This document shows, piece after piece, positions 50,464 through 59,384 of a stretch of DNA of 64,000 nt. The stretch spans positions 60,949-124,948 of the forward strand of contig NZ_JAMDGZ010000027.1 of assembly GCF_028656935.1 (NCBI RefSeq). Reading direction: 5' to 3'. The stretch is from Pseudomonas rubra (lineage in GTDB: Bacteria; Pseudomonadota; Gammaproteobacteria; Pseudomonadales; Pseudomonadaceae). Made by a program: the position numbers and the translations under genes. Within the stretch, counting starts at the first letter, position 1; the number at the start of each line of letters is the position of its first letter. The notes under the pieces are model-generated. The model made no database searches, was not told the origin of the DNA, and saw nothing but the letters and a program-made list of their open reading frames with translations.

Positions 50464-51534
50464 ATGTTCAAGGTGCTTCGCGACTGGATGCAGCGCTACT
50501 TCTCCGATGAAGAAGCAGTGGTGTTGGCGGTCTTGCTGTTTCTGGCGTTCACCGCTGTCCTGACCCTGGGCGGCATGCTGGCGCCAGTGCTGGCGGGGAT
50601 GGTCCTGGCGTTTTTGATGCAGGGCCTGGTCAACGCCCTGGAGCGCCTGCGGGTGCCCACGCGCTACGCGGTCGGGCTGGTGTTCATGCTGTTCATGGGC
50701 TCCCTGGCGGCGTTTCTGCTGGTGCTGGTGCCGTTGCTCTGGCATCAATTGATCACCCTGTTCAACGAATTGCCGGGCATGCTCGGCAAGTGGCAGTCGC
50801 TATTGTTGCTGCTACCCGAGCGCTATCCGCACCTGGTCTCTGACGAGCAGGTGCTGCAAGCCATCGAGGTGATGCGCGGCGAGATCGGCAAGTTTGGCCA
50901 GTGGGCGCTGACCTTCTCGTTGTCGAGCCTGCCACTGTTGGTCAATATCATGATCTACCTGGTGCTGGTGCCGATCCTGGTGTTCTTCTTTCTCAAGGAC
51001 CGCGAGCAGATCGCCGACTGGGTCAGTGGCTACCTGCCCAAGGAACGGGCGCTGATGACCCGGGTGGCCGAAGAAATGAACCGCCAGATTGCCAACTACA
51101 TCCGTGGCAAGGGCATCGAGATCCTGATCTGTGGCGTGGCCACGTACATCGCCTTCATCAGCCTGGGGCTCAACTACGCGGCGCTGCTGGCGCTGCTGGT
51201 CGGCCTGTCGGTGGTGGTGCCTTACGTTGGCGCGGTGGTGGTGACTGTGCCGGTGACCCTGATCGCGCTGTTCCAGTGGGGCTGGGGTGACCAGTTCATC
51301 TACCTGATGGCGGTGTACGCGATCATCCAGGCCCTGGATGGCAACGTACTGGTGCCGTTGCTGTTCTCCGAGGCGGTGAGCCTGCACCCGGTGGCGATCA
51401 TCTGCGCGGTCTTGCTGTTCGGCGGGCTGTGGGGCTTCTGGGGAATCTTCTTCGCGATCCCGCTGGCGACCTTGTTCAAGGCCGTGCTGGATGCCTGGCC
51501 GCGGCGCGAACCGATGGTGGCGCCGCTGCTCTGA
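50464..51534 (+). CDS. perM: AI-2E family permease PerM
   Basis: A 356-residue inner-membrane protein of the AI-2 exporter/PerM superfamily with about eight membrane segments (AVVLAVLLFLAFTAVLTLGG, NIMIYLVLVPILVFFFLKD). The family motif is in VVPYVGAVVVTVPVTLIALF. Its transported substrate is not established. Confidence 0.88.
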   Translation: MFKVLRDWMQRYFSDEEAVVLAVLLFLAFTAVLTLGGMLAPVLAGMVLAFLMQGLVNALERLRVPTRYAVGLVFMLFMGSLAAFLLVLVPLLWHQLITLFNELPGMLGKWQSLLLLLPERYPHLVSDEQVLQAIEVMRGEIGKFGQWALTFSLSSLPLLVNIMIYLVLVPILVFFFLKDREQIADWVSGYLPKERALMTRVAEEMNRQIANYIRGKGIEILICGVATYIAFISLGLNYAALLALLVGLSVVVPYVGAVVVTVPVTLIALFQWGWGDQFIYLMAVYAIIQALDGNVLVPLLFSEAVSLHPVAIICAVLLFGGLWGFWGIFFAIPLATLFKAVLDAWPRREPMVAPLL

Positions 51535-51538
51535 AAGC

Positions 51539-51620
51539 ATCGCGGGGCAAGCCGGCTCCCACAGTGTTTTGCATCAATCCTGTGGGAGCGGCGATGCGGC
51601 GACCCGACTTGCCCCGCGAT
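51539..51620. repeat. REP-type inverted repeat pair
   Basis: ATCGCGGGGCAAGCCGGCTCC and an inverted partner ending GACTTGCCCCGCGAT lie between convergent perM and bcp; the right arm carries an inserted GCGATGCGGC block. Confidence 0.85.
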
Positions 51621-51627
51621 TGCGGTA

Positions 51628-52101
51628 TCAGGCCTTGCTCAGTGCCTGCGCCTGCGCCAATACGGCCTCCACATGCCCGGGCACCTTGACCCCGCGCCAG
51701 GCCTTGCGCAGCACGCCATCCTTGTCGATCAGGAAGGTGCTACGGTCCACGCCCAGGTATTCCTTGCCGTAGAGCTTCTTCAGCTTGATCACGTCGAACA
51801 GCTGGCACAGCACCTCGTCCTTGTCGCTGATCAGCTCGAAGGGGAAGGCCTGCTTGGCCTTGAAGTTCTCGTGGGACTTGATGCCATCGCGCGAAACCCC
51901 GAACACCAGGGTGTTGGCCGCTGCGAAGGCTACATGCTGGTCACGGAAACCCTGGCCTTCAGTGGTGCAGCCGGGGGTGCTGTCCTTGGGGTAGAAGTAC
52001 AGCACCACCTGCTTGCCCTTGAGCTCAGACAGGCTGATGGTCTGGCCGCTGGTGGCCAGTGCCTGGAAATCGGCGACGGGTTGGTCGAGTTCAACGGCCA
52101 T
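51628..52101 (-). CDS. bcp: Peroxiredoxin Bcp/PrxQ
   Basis: A 157-residue thioredoxin-fold peroxidase. The catalytic motif is YPKDSTPGCTTEGQGFRD. The resolving cysteine five residues later in many PrxQ proteins is glutamine here (CTTEGQ), so this one is 1-Cys or uses the distant Cys in VLCQLF. It reduces peroxides with thioredoxin or glutathione. It is co-directional with gcvR, 10 bp apart. Confidence 0.93.
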   Translation of the reverse strand: MAVELDQPVADFQALATSGQTISLSELKGKQVVLYFYPKDSTPGCTTEGQGFRDQHVAFAAANTLVFGVSRDGIKSHENFKAKQAFPFELISDKDEVLCQLFDVIKLKKLYGKEYLGVDRSTFLIDKDGVLRKAWRGVKVPGHVEAVLAQAQALSKA

Positions 52102-52111
52102 GAAAGCTTCC

Positions 52112-52672
52112 TTACATCGGGTTCTGTGGGCGCCACGGTTCGATCAGCGCATCCAGGTTGAGCGCATCGGAGAAGTCCAGGAACTGGTCACGCAGCCAGC
52201 TGATCTGGGTGCCGGCCGGCAGGGTCACGGTAAAAGTGGCGTTGAGCATGGTGCCGCCGGTCTGCGGTGCCTGATAGGTGTCGCAGGTCAGGTTTTCAAG
52301 CTCCACATTGTGGTCGATGAAGAACTGGCACAGCTCGTTGATGATGTCCGGGCGATAGGCGGCGCTGACATAGGCCACGTACGGCAGCGACAGCGGGCGC
52401 ACCTCAAGCTCGGCGCTACGCACCACGTTGACGGTGAAGGTGTGCTTCTTGGCCAGGCCCGGCAGGGCGCCTTCAAAGCGCGCCAGGGCATCCCAGCTGC
52501 CAGTGACCTGCAGCACCAGGGCACTGCACTCGCCATGGCGGGTCAGGCGCGAGGTGACGACCGAGCAGCGATTGTCGTTGCTGGCGCGGCACAGGATGTT
52601 GGTCAGCTCCATCGGGTTGGCACCCAGGGCGCTGATGACAAGGAATTGTTCGCGAACGGTGGGGGTGGACAT
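52112..52672 (-). CDS. gcvR: Glycine cleavage system regulator GcvR (two ACT domains)
   Basis: A 186-residue protein with two ACT domains: REQFLVISALGANPMELTNI opens the first, PYVAYVSAAYRPDIINELCQ the second. GcvR binds glycine and modulates the activator GcvA. It sits divergently from dapA, as in other gammaproteobacteria. Confidence 0.9.
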   Translation of the reverse strand: MSTPTVREQFLVISALGANPMELTNILCRASNDNRCSVVTSRLTRHGECSALVLQVTGSWDALARFEGALPGLAKKHTFTVNVVRSAELEVRPLSLPYVAYVSAAYRPDIINELCQFFIDHNVELENLTCDTYQAPQTGGTMLNATFTVTLPAGTQISWLRDQFLDFSDALNLDALIEPWRPQNPM

Positions 52673-52933
52673 GCAGCATTCCTAAAGCGATGAGCGGTCG
52701 GTACCTGGCGTGGCAAAAAAGGCCGGTAGGCAGGCGCCCGGGGCTCAGGATCGAGCCTTGGGGCGCAGGCTTTGCACATTGTCGGCAGCCCGGCGGGCCA
52801 CTATGTACCGATCAAAGACAGAAGGGTAGCGAAAATGGCCGCCGAGGGGAATGCTCCGCCCGCCTGCTTCGCTTGTGCAAGGCCGATGGCGCCAGTACCA
52901 TTACCGCTCTCTTTTTCCGGCAGGAGCAGTTTC

Positions 52934-53821
52934 ATGATTGCGGGCAGTATGGTGGCATTGGTCACACCCATGGATGCACAAGGGCGTCTTGATTGGGTCA
53001 GCCTCGACAAGCTTGTAGACCTGCACCTGGAAAACGGCACCCATGCGATCGTTGCCGTCGGCACCACTGGCGAGTCCGCCACGCTGGACGTCGAAGAGCA
53101 CATCCTGGTGATCAAGCACGTGGTCGAGCGCGTCAAGCGCAGCAAGCACCGCGTGCCGGTGATCGCCGGCACCGGGGCCAACTCCACTGCCGAAGCCGTG
53201 CACCTGACCCAGAATGCCAAGAATGCCGGCGCCGATGCCTGCCTGCTGGTGGTGCCGTATTACAACAAGCCGACCCAGGAAGGCCTGTACCAGCACTTCA
53301 AGCACATTGCCGAAGCCGTCGACATCCCGCAGATCCTTTACAACGTCCCTGGCCGCACCTCCTGCGACATGCAGGCCGAGACCGTGATCCGACTGTCAAC
53401 CGTGCCGAACATCATCGGCATCAAGGAAGCCACCGGCGATCTGGCGCGCGCCAAGGCCATCCTTGACGGCGTGAGCAAGGACTTCATCGTACTGTCCGGC
53501 GATGATCCGACCGCTGTCGAACTGATCCTGATGGGCGGCAAAGGCAACATCTCCGTTACCGCCAACGTCGCCCCGCGCGAAATGGCTGATCTGTGCGAAG
53601 CCGCCCTTGCGGGCAATGCCGAGAAGGCTCGCGCGATCAACGAACAACTCATGCCCCTGCACAAGAACCTGTTCATCGAAGCCAACCCGATTCCGGTGAA
53701 GTGGGCTTTGGTCGAAATGGGCCTGATGCACAAGGGCATCCGCCTGCCACTGACCTGGCTGAGCGAATCCTGTCACGATACGGTACGCCAGGCGATGCGC
53801 CAGTGCGGCCTGAAGTTTTAA
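52934..53821 (+). CDS. dapA: 4-hydroxy-tetrahydrodipicolinate synthase
   Basis: A 295-residue TIM-barrel aldolase condensing pyruvate and aspartate semialdehyde, in lysine and diaminopimelate synthesis. Motifs include [27 protein letters not shown] (catalytic Tyr) and [12 protein letters not shown] (Schiff-base Lys). ATG 52934 follows CAGGAGCAG. The frame continues upstream, but without family similarity. bamC follows in 17 bp. Confidence 0.96.
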   Translation: MIAGSMVALVTPMDAQGRLDWVSLDKLVDLHLENGTHAIVAVGTTGESATLDVEEHILVIKHVVERVKRSKHRVPVIAGTGANSTAEAVHLTQNAKNAGADACLLVVPYYNKPTQEGLYQHFKHIAEAVDIPQILYNVPGRTSCDMQAETVIRLSTVPNIIGIKEATGDLARAKAILDGVSKDFIVLSGDDPTAVELILMGGKGNISVTANVAPREMADLCEAALAGNAEKARAINEQLMPLHKNLFIEANPIPVKWALVEMGLMHKGIRLPLTWLSESCHDTVRQAMRQCGLKF

Positions 53822-53838
53822 TTGAGGACGTACACCGC

Positions 53839-54951
53839 ATGAAGCGATTGGCTGGTCTTTCCGCCCTTGCCTTGATCATCTCCAGCACCAGCGGTTGTGG
53901 CTGGCTCTGGGGTGAAGAGGGTTACTTCCGTGACCGCGGCAGCGATTATCTGGAGGCCACCCAGAAGCCGCCGATGCAGCTGCCACCGGACATCAGCAGC
54001 GCCAAGCGGCTCGATCCGCTGCTGCCGATCCCGCGCAATGTCGCCGACGACAACGTCAAGGGCGAGTTCGAGGTGCCGCGTCCGCTGCCATTGAACAGCG
54101 CTGCCGACATCAGCGATTTCAGCCTGCAGAAGAGCGGCAGCTCGCGTTGGGTCCTGGCCCAGCGTTCGCCCGCCGAAGTCTGGCCGGTGGCCCGGCAGTT
54201 CTTCGAAGACAATGGCTTCCGGATTGCCGAAGAGCGTCCGCAAACCGGCGAGTTCAATACCACCTGGCAGCGTTTCGACGAGCTTTCGGCGTCCATGGCC
54301 AAGCGCCTGGGCAGTGCCTCGAGCAGCAGCGACAACGAAGTCCGCGCCCGCATCCGCATTGAGCCGGGCGTGCAGCGCAACACCAGTGAAGTCTATATCG
54401 TCACCGTTGAACGCCCGGCCGGCAGCACTGCCGAGCAGGACTTCCCGGCGCGTTCGGCCAACACCGGTGTCGACGCCATCCTGGTCGACGAAATGCTCGC
54501 CAGCATGACCCGCAGCGCCGAGAAGGGCGGTTCGGTGTCGTTGCTCGCCGCCCGCGATTTCGACGCCCCGAGCCGCGTCAGCCTGAGCGAAGACGGCAGC
54601 GGCAACCCGGTGCTGAACCTGGGCGCCGACCTTGATCGCGCCTGGTCCAGCGTTGGCCGTGCCCTGGAGCAGGGTGAGTGGCGCGTTGAGGACATCAACC
54701 GCAGCCTGGGCCTGTACTACATCAACCTGGCCGAGAAAGCCGAAACCAAGGAACAGCCAGGCTTCTTCAGCCGCCTGTTTGGCAGCGCGCCGAGCAAGGA
54801 AGAGCTTGAAGCCCGTGCCGAGCGTTATCAGGTTCGCCTGAGCAAGGTGGGCGACAGCGTCCAGGTGACCGTCGAGAAGAACATCAACACCGTGGCCCCG
54901 GCAGATGTCGCCCGCCGCGTGCTGAGCGTGATTCAGGACAACCTGGGTTAA
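53839..54951 (+). CDS. bamC: Outer-membrane assembly lipoprotein BamC
   Basis: A 370-residue lipoprotein of the BAM complex. The signal peptide has a lipobox-like end TSGCGW. The N-terminal stretch that binds BamD includes DYLEATQKPPMQLPPDI, and two helix-grip domains follow. It is coupled to dapA, the typical partner (dapA-dapX). Its TAA abuts the next gene's GTG. Confidence 0.92.
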   Translation: MKRLAGLSALALIISSTSGCGWLWGEEGYFRDRGSDYLEATQKPPMQLPPDISSAKRLDPLLPIPRNVADDNVKGEFEVPRPLPLNSAADISDFSLQKSGSSRWVLAQRSPAEVWPVARQFFEDNGFRIAEERPQTGEFNTTWQRFDELSASMAKRLGSASSSSDNEVRARIRIEPGVQRNTSEVYIVTVERPAGSTAEQDFPARSANTGVDAILVDEMLASMTRSAEKGGSVSLLAARDFDAPSRVSLSEDGSGNPVLNLGADLDRAWSSVGRALEQGEWRVEDINRSLGLYYINLAEKAETKEQPGFFSRLFGSAPSKEELEARAERYQVRLSKVGDSVQVTVEKNINTVAPADVARRVLSVIQDNLG

Positions 54952-55710
54952 GTGCGCTTCGCCGTACTTGGAAGTGGAAGCCAGGGAAATGGCACGCTGA
55001 TCGCCAGTGGCAAGACCTTGCTTCTGGTCGACTGCGGCTTTTCCCTGCGTGAAACCGAGCGGCGCCTGGCGCTGCTCGGCGTTAGTGCGGCGCAATTGAG
55101 CGCGGTGCTGGTCACCCACGAACATGCCGACCACGTGCATGGGGTCGGGTTGCTGTCGCGGCGCTACAATGTACCGGTCTACCTCAGCCGCGGCACCTTG
55201 CGCGGCCTGCGCAAGCCGGTCGAGGCCGCAGGCTTTCTGGCCGCCAACGACACCTTGCAGTTGGGCGACTTGAGTGTCACCGCCGTCGGCGTCAGCCACG
55301 ACGCGCTGGAGCCACTGCAGTATGTGTTTGACGATGGCAGCCGGCGCTTTGGCGTGCTGACTGACCTTGGCTCGTACGATGCGGCCCTGCTTAGCAGCTA
55401 CCAGGGCCTGGACGCTCTGCTGATCGAGGCCAACCATTGTCGCGACCTGCTCGGGCGCGGGCCTTACCCGATGTTTCTCAAGCAGCGGGTCGGTGGCGAC
55501 TACGGACATTTGAACAACCATCAGGCCGCGCGCCTGGTGTCGGAGCTGGACTGGCAGAACCTGCAACACCTGGTGCTGGCCCATCTCAGCAGCAAGAACA
55601 ACCAGCCACAGCTGGCCCGGCAATGCTTCGTCGATACCCTCGGCTGCGATTCGGACTGGCTGCAAGTGGCGAATCAGGATTCCGGGCTCGACTGGCGTGA
55701 AATCGCCTAG
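54952..55710 (+). CDS. MBL-fold hydrolase (YycJ/WalJ-like)
   Basis: A 252-residue metallo-beta-lactamase-fold protein beginning MRFAVLGSGSQGNGTLIASG. The metal motif is VTHEHADHVHG; further ligands are in GVSHD and EANHC. The YycJ-type relatives are implicated in cell-wall and DNA-mismatch-linked roles in other phyla; the role here is unknown. The GTG start directly follows the bamC stop. Confidence 0.88.
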   Translation: MRFAVLGSGSQGNGTLIASGKTLLLVDCGFSLRETERRLALLGVSAAQLSAVLVTHEHADHVHGVGLLSRRYNVPVYLSRGTLRGLRKPVEAAGFLAANDTLQLGDLSVTAVGVSHDALEPLQYVFDDGSRRFGVLTDLGSYDAALLSSYQGLDALLIEANHCRDLLGRGPYPMFLKQRVGGDYGHLNNHQAARLVSELDWQNLQHLVLAHLSSKNNQPQLARQCFVDTLGCDSDWLQVANQDSGLDWREIA

Positions 55711-55739
55711 CCCATCTCATTTAGCAAGCGGAGCCCATC

Positions 55740-56450
55740 ATGGAAAAACGTGAAGAACTCTACCGCGGCAAAGCCAAGTCGGTTTACAAGACCGACGACG
55801 CTGACCGCTTGATCCTGCTGTTTCGCAACGACACCTCGGCGTTCGACGGCAAGCGTATCGAACAACTCGACCGCAAGGGCATGGTGAACAACAAGTTCAA
55901 CGCCTTCATCATGCAAAAGCTTGAAGAAGCCGGCATCCCGACCCAGTTCGACAAGCTGCTGGGCGACAACGAGTGCCTGGTCAAGAAGCTCGACATGATC
56001 CCGGTTGAATGCGTCGTGCGTAACTACGCCGCCGGCAGCCTGGTCAAGCGCCTGGGTGTTGAAGAGGGCATGAAGCTCAACCCGCACACCTTCGAGCTGT
56101 TCCTCAAAGACGACGCCAAGGGCGACCCGTTCATCAACGAATCCCATGTCGTGGCATTCGGTTGGGGTACCGCTGAGCAACTGGCCAAAATGAAAGCGCT
56201 GTCGCTCAAGGTCAACGACGTGCTCAACAAGCTGTTCGACGACGCAGGCCTGCTGCTGGTCGACTTCAAGCTGGAGTTCGGCGTATTCCACGGCGAGATC
56301 GTCCTGGGTGACGAGTTCAGCCCGGACGGCTGCCGCCTGTGGGACAAAGAGACCCGCAAGAAGATGGACAAGGACCGCTTCCGTCAGGGCCTGGGCGACG
56401 TTATTGAAGCCTACGAAGAAGTCGCCAAACGCCTGGGCGTGCCGCTGTAA
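55740..56450 (+). CDS. purC: SAICAR synthetase
   Basis: A 236-residue purine synthesis enzyme joining CAIR and aspartate. It starts [19 protein letters not shown], with [17 protein letters not shown] and [13 protein letters not shown]. Length is normal. It follows the MBL gene by 29 bp with a ribosome site AGCGGAG. It closes the conserved dapA-bamC-MBL-purC run before tRNA-Ser. Confidence 0.97.
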   Translation: MEKREELYRGKAKSVYKTDDADRLILLFRNDTSAFDGKRIEQLDRKGMVNNKFNAFIMQKLEEAGIPTQFDKLLGDNECLVKKLDMIPVECVVRNYAAGSLVKRLGVEEGMKLNPHTFELFLKDDAKGDPFINESHVVAFGWGTAEQLAKMKALSLKVNDVLNKLFDDAGLLLVDFKLEFGVFHGEIVLGDEFSPDGCRLWDKETRKKMDKDRFRQGLGDVIEAYEEVAKRLGVPL

Positions 56451-56505
56451 CCGGCAAGTTCACGCAAGCGCCTGATACCACGCGAATTTTTTTCGCAAAC
56501 AGGCT

Positions 56506-56533
56506 TTGCCTTTGGGCAAACTGCTGGTATCAT
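56506..56533 (+). promoter_or_regulatory. Probable promoter of tRNA-Ser
   Basis: TTGCCT (56506-56511) and TATCAT (56528-56533) at 16-bp spacing, 10 bp before the tRNA. Confidence 0.55.
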
Positions 56534-56543
56534 GCGCGCCACT

Positions 56544-56633
56544 GGAGAGATGCCGGAGTGGCCGAACGGGACGGATTCGAAATCCGTTGTACTGGCAACA
56601 GTACCTAGGGTTCAAATCCCTATCTCTCCGCCA
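56544..56633 (+). tRNA. tRNA-Ser (anticodon CGA)
   Basis: A 90-nt class II tRNA beginning GGAGAGATGCCGGAGTGGCC and ending with CCA. The anticodon loop TTCGAAA is closed by ACGGA/TCCGT. The long variable arm is TGTACTGGCAACAGTACC and the T arm GGTTCAAATCC. Its 3' end is the insertion site of the integrase-bearing island that follows. Confidence 0.98.
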
Positions 56634-56644
56634 GACATGTTAAG

Positions 56645-56691
56645 CACGAAGCCCCTGATTTCTAAGAAGAAATCAGGGGCTTCGTGTTTTT
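56645..56691 (+). terminator. Very strong terminator after tRNA-Ser
   Basis: A perfect 19-bp stem (56645-56663 and 56668-56686) with loop AAGA and then five T. It lies between the tRNA and the integrase and also blocks read-through into the island. Confidence 0.95.
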
Positions 56692-56754
56692 GTGGTTAGC
56701 GTTTAGGACAAATTTTGGACAAAACCTTCGTCTTCCAGCCCGATGTAGGCCGCC

Positions 56755-57972
56755 CTATTCCGTCTTGAACCCCATCATCTGGGAGACGGTCGCTGCCATG
56801 CTCTTGGTGTCGTCCTTCAGCCAGCGGCCGTAGTGTTTCTTCACCATCGTTGTGTCGCTGTGGCCCAGCTGTCGAGCAACCCATTCGATCGGTACGTAGC
56901 TCGAAAGGGTCTGGCTGGCGAACGTATGGCGGCACTGGTTCGCGCCTCTGTGGCGTACTTTGGAAAGCTTTAGATGGCGAGTGAACCATGCACTAAGGGT
57001 TCGTCCATTCCATGGATGTTGGCTGATGGAGTTACGAAACAGCAGCGTAATCTTTTCTTGCCTTGTCGTGATTGCATCACGTTGGGTCACTTCAATGTCC
57101 TCAGGCGAAGCTCCTTCGAGCTCCACGAGGATTTGCTGGAGCAGCTCGTATGCGGGACTGATCAGCTCGACAAAGCGGACACGTGAACGCTCTTTTGGCA
57201 CCTTGAATTCGCCGGAGACCTTCGCCCGTCTCACATGGATACCGCCATTTTCTAGATCTACATCTTCCTTTGCCAGGGCGACGAGTTCGGACACTGATAG
57301 ACCAACCCAGCAGTTGAACAGAATCATTCGGACGTCTTGTGCTCGAGATGGATCACTATTAGCGATTACGTTAAGTTCTTCTCGCGTAAATGGATCGGCA
57401 AACTCTATCTCATCATCACGCTCAATATTTCTAATGCGAGCTGTAGGATTGGTCTTTATAATTTCATCTTCAAATGCTTCAGTCCAAACACCTCTGATAA
57501 TGGTGAATATGTCATTCACTGTTTTCGAGGAAAGTCCGTCGCGCAGAAGCATGGCTTGAAAAAGCTCCAGATCTCTTTTTCCGACGTCAGCAATTCGTCG
57601 TTTTCCGAATTTCTTAGAGACATGCTTGGCCTTGCTGACATAGTTTATGTAGGTGGATTTTGCTCGTTTTACTTGTTGGATTTCTAACCAAGAATTAATG
57701 CCTTCTTGAACCGAGCTTTTTGTAGTTTTCACGTCAATGCCTGATAGAGCAGCGGCTAGAGTAGACTCAGGGAAATGTGCTGCGTAATCGAATCGGCCCT
57801 CACGGATTTCTGTTAGGATTGTACGGCGTTTATTTTCGGCATATGCGATGGATTTACTATCAACTTTAGTGATGTTTTTCAGTGGTTCGCGGCAGCGTTG
57901 ACCATTAAACATGAACGAAATTCGCAGCCGCTTACCATTGAGCTCAATTCCTGCAGGTAATTTCTTATTCAA
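56755..57972 (-). CDS. int: Tyrosine recombinase (island integrase)
   Basis: A 405-residue phage-type integrase. The arm-binding domain begins LNKKLPAGIELNGKRLRISF, the core-binding domain lies about residues 85-175, and the catalytic domain follows. Tyr381 (KKHYGRW), His371 (LGHSDTTM) and the second Arg348 (QCRHTFAS) are present. The first catalytic arginine is Ser226 (GLSVSEL) and the histidine of the HxxR box is Asn345. I recall the GLS form from related Pseudomonas integrases, so it may still be active. TTG 57972 is chosen: GGAGGGAAGA stands just before it and it overlaps the excisionase stop. The gene points at tRNA-Ser, the usual orientation. Confidence 0.92.
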   Translation of the reverse strand: MNKKLPAGIELNGKRLRISFMFNGQRCREPLKNITKVDSKSIAYAENKRRTILTEIREGRFDYAAHFPESTLAAALSGIDVKTTKSSVQEGINSWLEIQQVKRAKSTYINYVSKAKHVSKKFGKRRIADVGKRDLELFQAMLLRDGLSSKTVNDIFTIIRGVWTEAFEDEIIKTNPTARIRNIERDDEIEFADPFTREELNVIANSDPSRAQDVRMILFNCWVGLSVSELVALAKEDVDLENGGIHVRRAKVSGEFKVPKERSRVRFVELISPAYELLQQILVELEGASPEDIEVTQRDAITTRQEKITLLFRNSISQHPWNGRTLSAWFTRHLKLSKVRHRGANQCRHTFASQTLSSYVPIEWVARQLGHSDTTMVKKHYGRWLKDDTKSMAATVSQMMGFKTE

Positions 57973-58171
57973 ATCTTCCCTCCATCCAGTTCTCGATGGA
58001 CCTTTTGTTATAAACAATTCTATTTGCAGGGTCTCGCCGCCAGTGCGTTCCTTCTAGCCATAGACCGGCGGTCCGATATTTTCTGGCCGCCTCAGTACTA
58101 ATTCCAAATATTGGCACTAGCAGCTCCTGTCTGAACCATGCTCCGGGTGCAGTTTGAGTTGTATTTTTCAT
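57965..58171 (-). CDS. xis: Excisionase-like DNA-binding protein
   Basis: A 68-residue winged-helix-like protein of the phage excisionase (DUF1233) type. It reads WFRQELLVPIFGISTEAARK, then GLWLEGTHWRRDP and IVYNKRSIENWMEG, the characteristic order of that family. It would set the direction of recombination and may repress int. It overlaps int by 8 bp. GAGGG precedes ATG 58171. Confidence 0.82.
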   Translation of the reverse strand: MKNTTQTAPGAWFRQELLVPIFGISTEAARKYRTAGLWLEGTHWRRDPANRIVYNKRSIENWMEGRFE

Positions 58172-58531
58172 TCAGAACCCTCTTGTTAACCTGCACAGAC
58201 GATTCTGCGGCTCACTGGACGCCCCTAGTGATCAGTTCGACCCCTCTCGCGGGACACTGACGGGCGAAGTGCCTTTGCTCAACAGCTCAATTTCGGCCAG
58301 AGCCACCAGCCGAGAGACAGGCAAAGCACTATCCATAGGCCAAGAGGGGCTTTGAGAGCTGAAAGCAGTGCCGATAGGTGTGCCGCAGTGGGGGTAACGC
58401 GAAACGATCTGAGCATCCCACTGATCCAGGAATATGGGGCGAGGTGAAAAATGGTTAACAAAATCACCTTCAGGGTGGCTGCTTCAACTTCGTGTTCGCA
58501 GGCAAATGACTTCTCCGGGGAGGTAGTGACG
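58172..58531. other. Intergenic stretch upstream of the excisionase
   Basis: 360 bp without a convincing gene. A minus-strand frame at 58279-58599 (106 codons, two hydrophobic stretches) has no recognisable domain or ribosome site. The region must contain the int-xis promoter. Confidence 0.5.
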
Positions 58532-58720
58532 ATGAGTCTTGTTGCAAGCGAGATGATGAGCGCGGCCGGAGAGCAGGAAATCAGTGTGCGCCAATACATA
58601 TTGGGTTACCTCGGGCTATTGAATTGGTTATGTAATGATCCCAGATGTTTGGGGGAGTGCAAGTCCACTTGGTTTCTCATGTCTTTATCTACTCATTCTG
58701 TCTTGAACACTAATTGCTAG
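58532..58720 (+). CDS. Small hypothetical island protein
   Basis: A 62-residue frame, MSLVASEMMSAAGEQEISVR then QYILGYLGLLNWLCNDPRCL, supported mainly by an unusually good ribosome site GGGGAGG (58517-58523, 8-bp spacing). Four cysteines lie in its second half. No family is recognised, and it may be fortuitous. Confidence 0.4.
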   Translation: MSLVASEMMSAAGEQEISVRQYILGYLGLLNWLCNDPRCLGECKSTWFLMSLSTHSVLNTNC

Positions 58721-58954
58721 AATTTTCTTGTGCGTAGGGTGAGTAGCTCGACCTTGCCATCTATGCCTTGGCCGATGAATAGATATGAACCCTATACAGG
58801 TAGTGGGGTTGTAGAAACGGGGAACCATATTTTTTGACGAGTCCAACTGTTTGATAAAAATCTAGATGCGATGTTAACCAGCGGCTCGACCAGAGGGCTG
58901 CTCAGAGGGGGGGGGGTGTTCAGAAAATCGCCCGGAACACAGGCGGAATGGCAG

Positions 58955-59275
58955 AGAGTGTGGAGCGCAGATGGCTTTGCATGCGCCATAGATAGAGCAT
59001 ACACATCTGCATGCGCTCCCCCAGTGACTTATTGCCCTCTCAGTACGATATGGAGCTAGCATATTGATCTGTACCCTAGATAGAACATGCAAAAGAAAAT
59101 GCTGATAAAACTATCGGGGCATTATGATATGGAGCAACGAGCTGTGTATGCTCCATAGATAGGGGGCATGGACGTTTGATGAATACGAGCCCTTGTATTT
59201 AGGCCGGCTGGAGATGGCTCGCAGGTGCGTCGTGAGATATAGAGCATGCAAGCGAAAATGCGATATAGATAGTTT
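58955..59275. repeat. Degenerate repeats of about 80 bp
   Basis: A two-part unit recurs: GATATGGAGC-like, about 27 bp, then CCATAGATAG plus N1-3 GCAT. The second part occurs near 58986, 59075, 59154 and, as GATATAGAGCATGCAAGCG, near 59234. GATATGGAGC is at 59047 and 59126. AACATGCAAAAGAAAATGC and GCATGCAAGCGAAAATGC are further near-copies. The first unit can fold: GGAGCGC-AGATG pairs with CATCT-GCAT-GCGCTCC. Confidence 0.55.
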
Positions 59276-59384
59276 ATGGCGATTTTTGCTACGAATGTGA
59301 CCTAGGAAAAATCTCCTTCTGGGTACCTGAAAATAAGGGCTCGTGAAGAGAGGGAGGTGTAGGGGAGGACGGCGCTGTTATATG

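Noticed and set aside
53818..55665. 615-codon minus-strand frame opposite bamC and the MBL gene
   Set aside because: Antisense of two well-supported genes.
58279..58599. 106-codon minus-strand frame in the island
   Set aside because: No ribosome site or domain; overlaps a plus-strand frame with a better start signal.
58955..59275. CRISPR array or retron
   Set aside because: Repeats are imperfect and spacing is not repeat-spacer like; no cas or reverse-transcriptase gene in the window.
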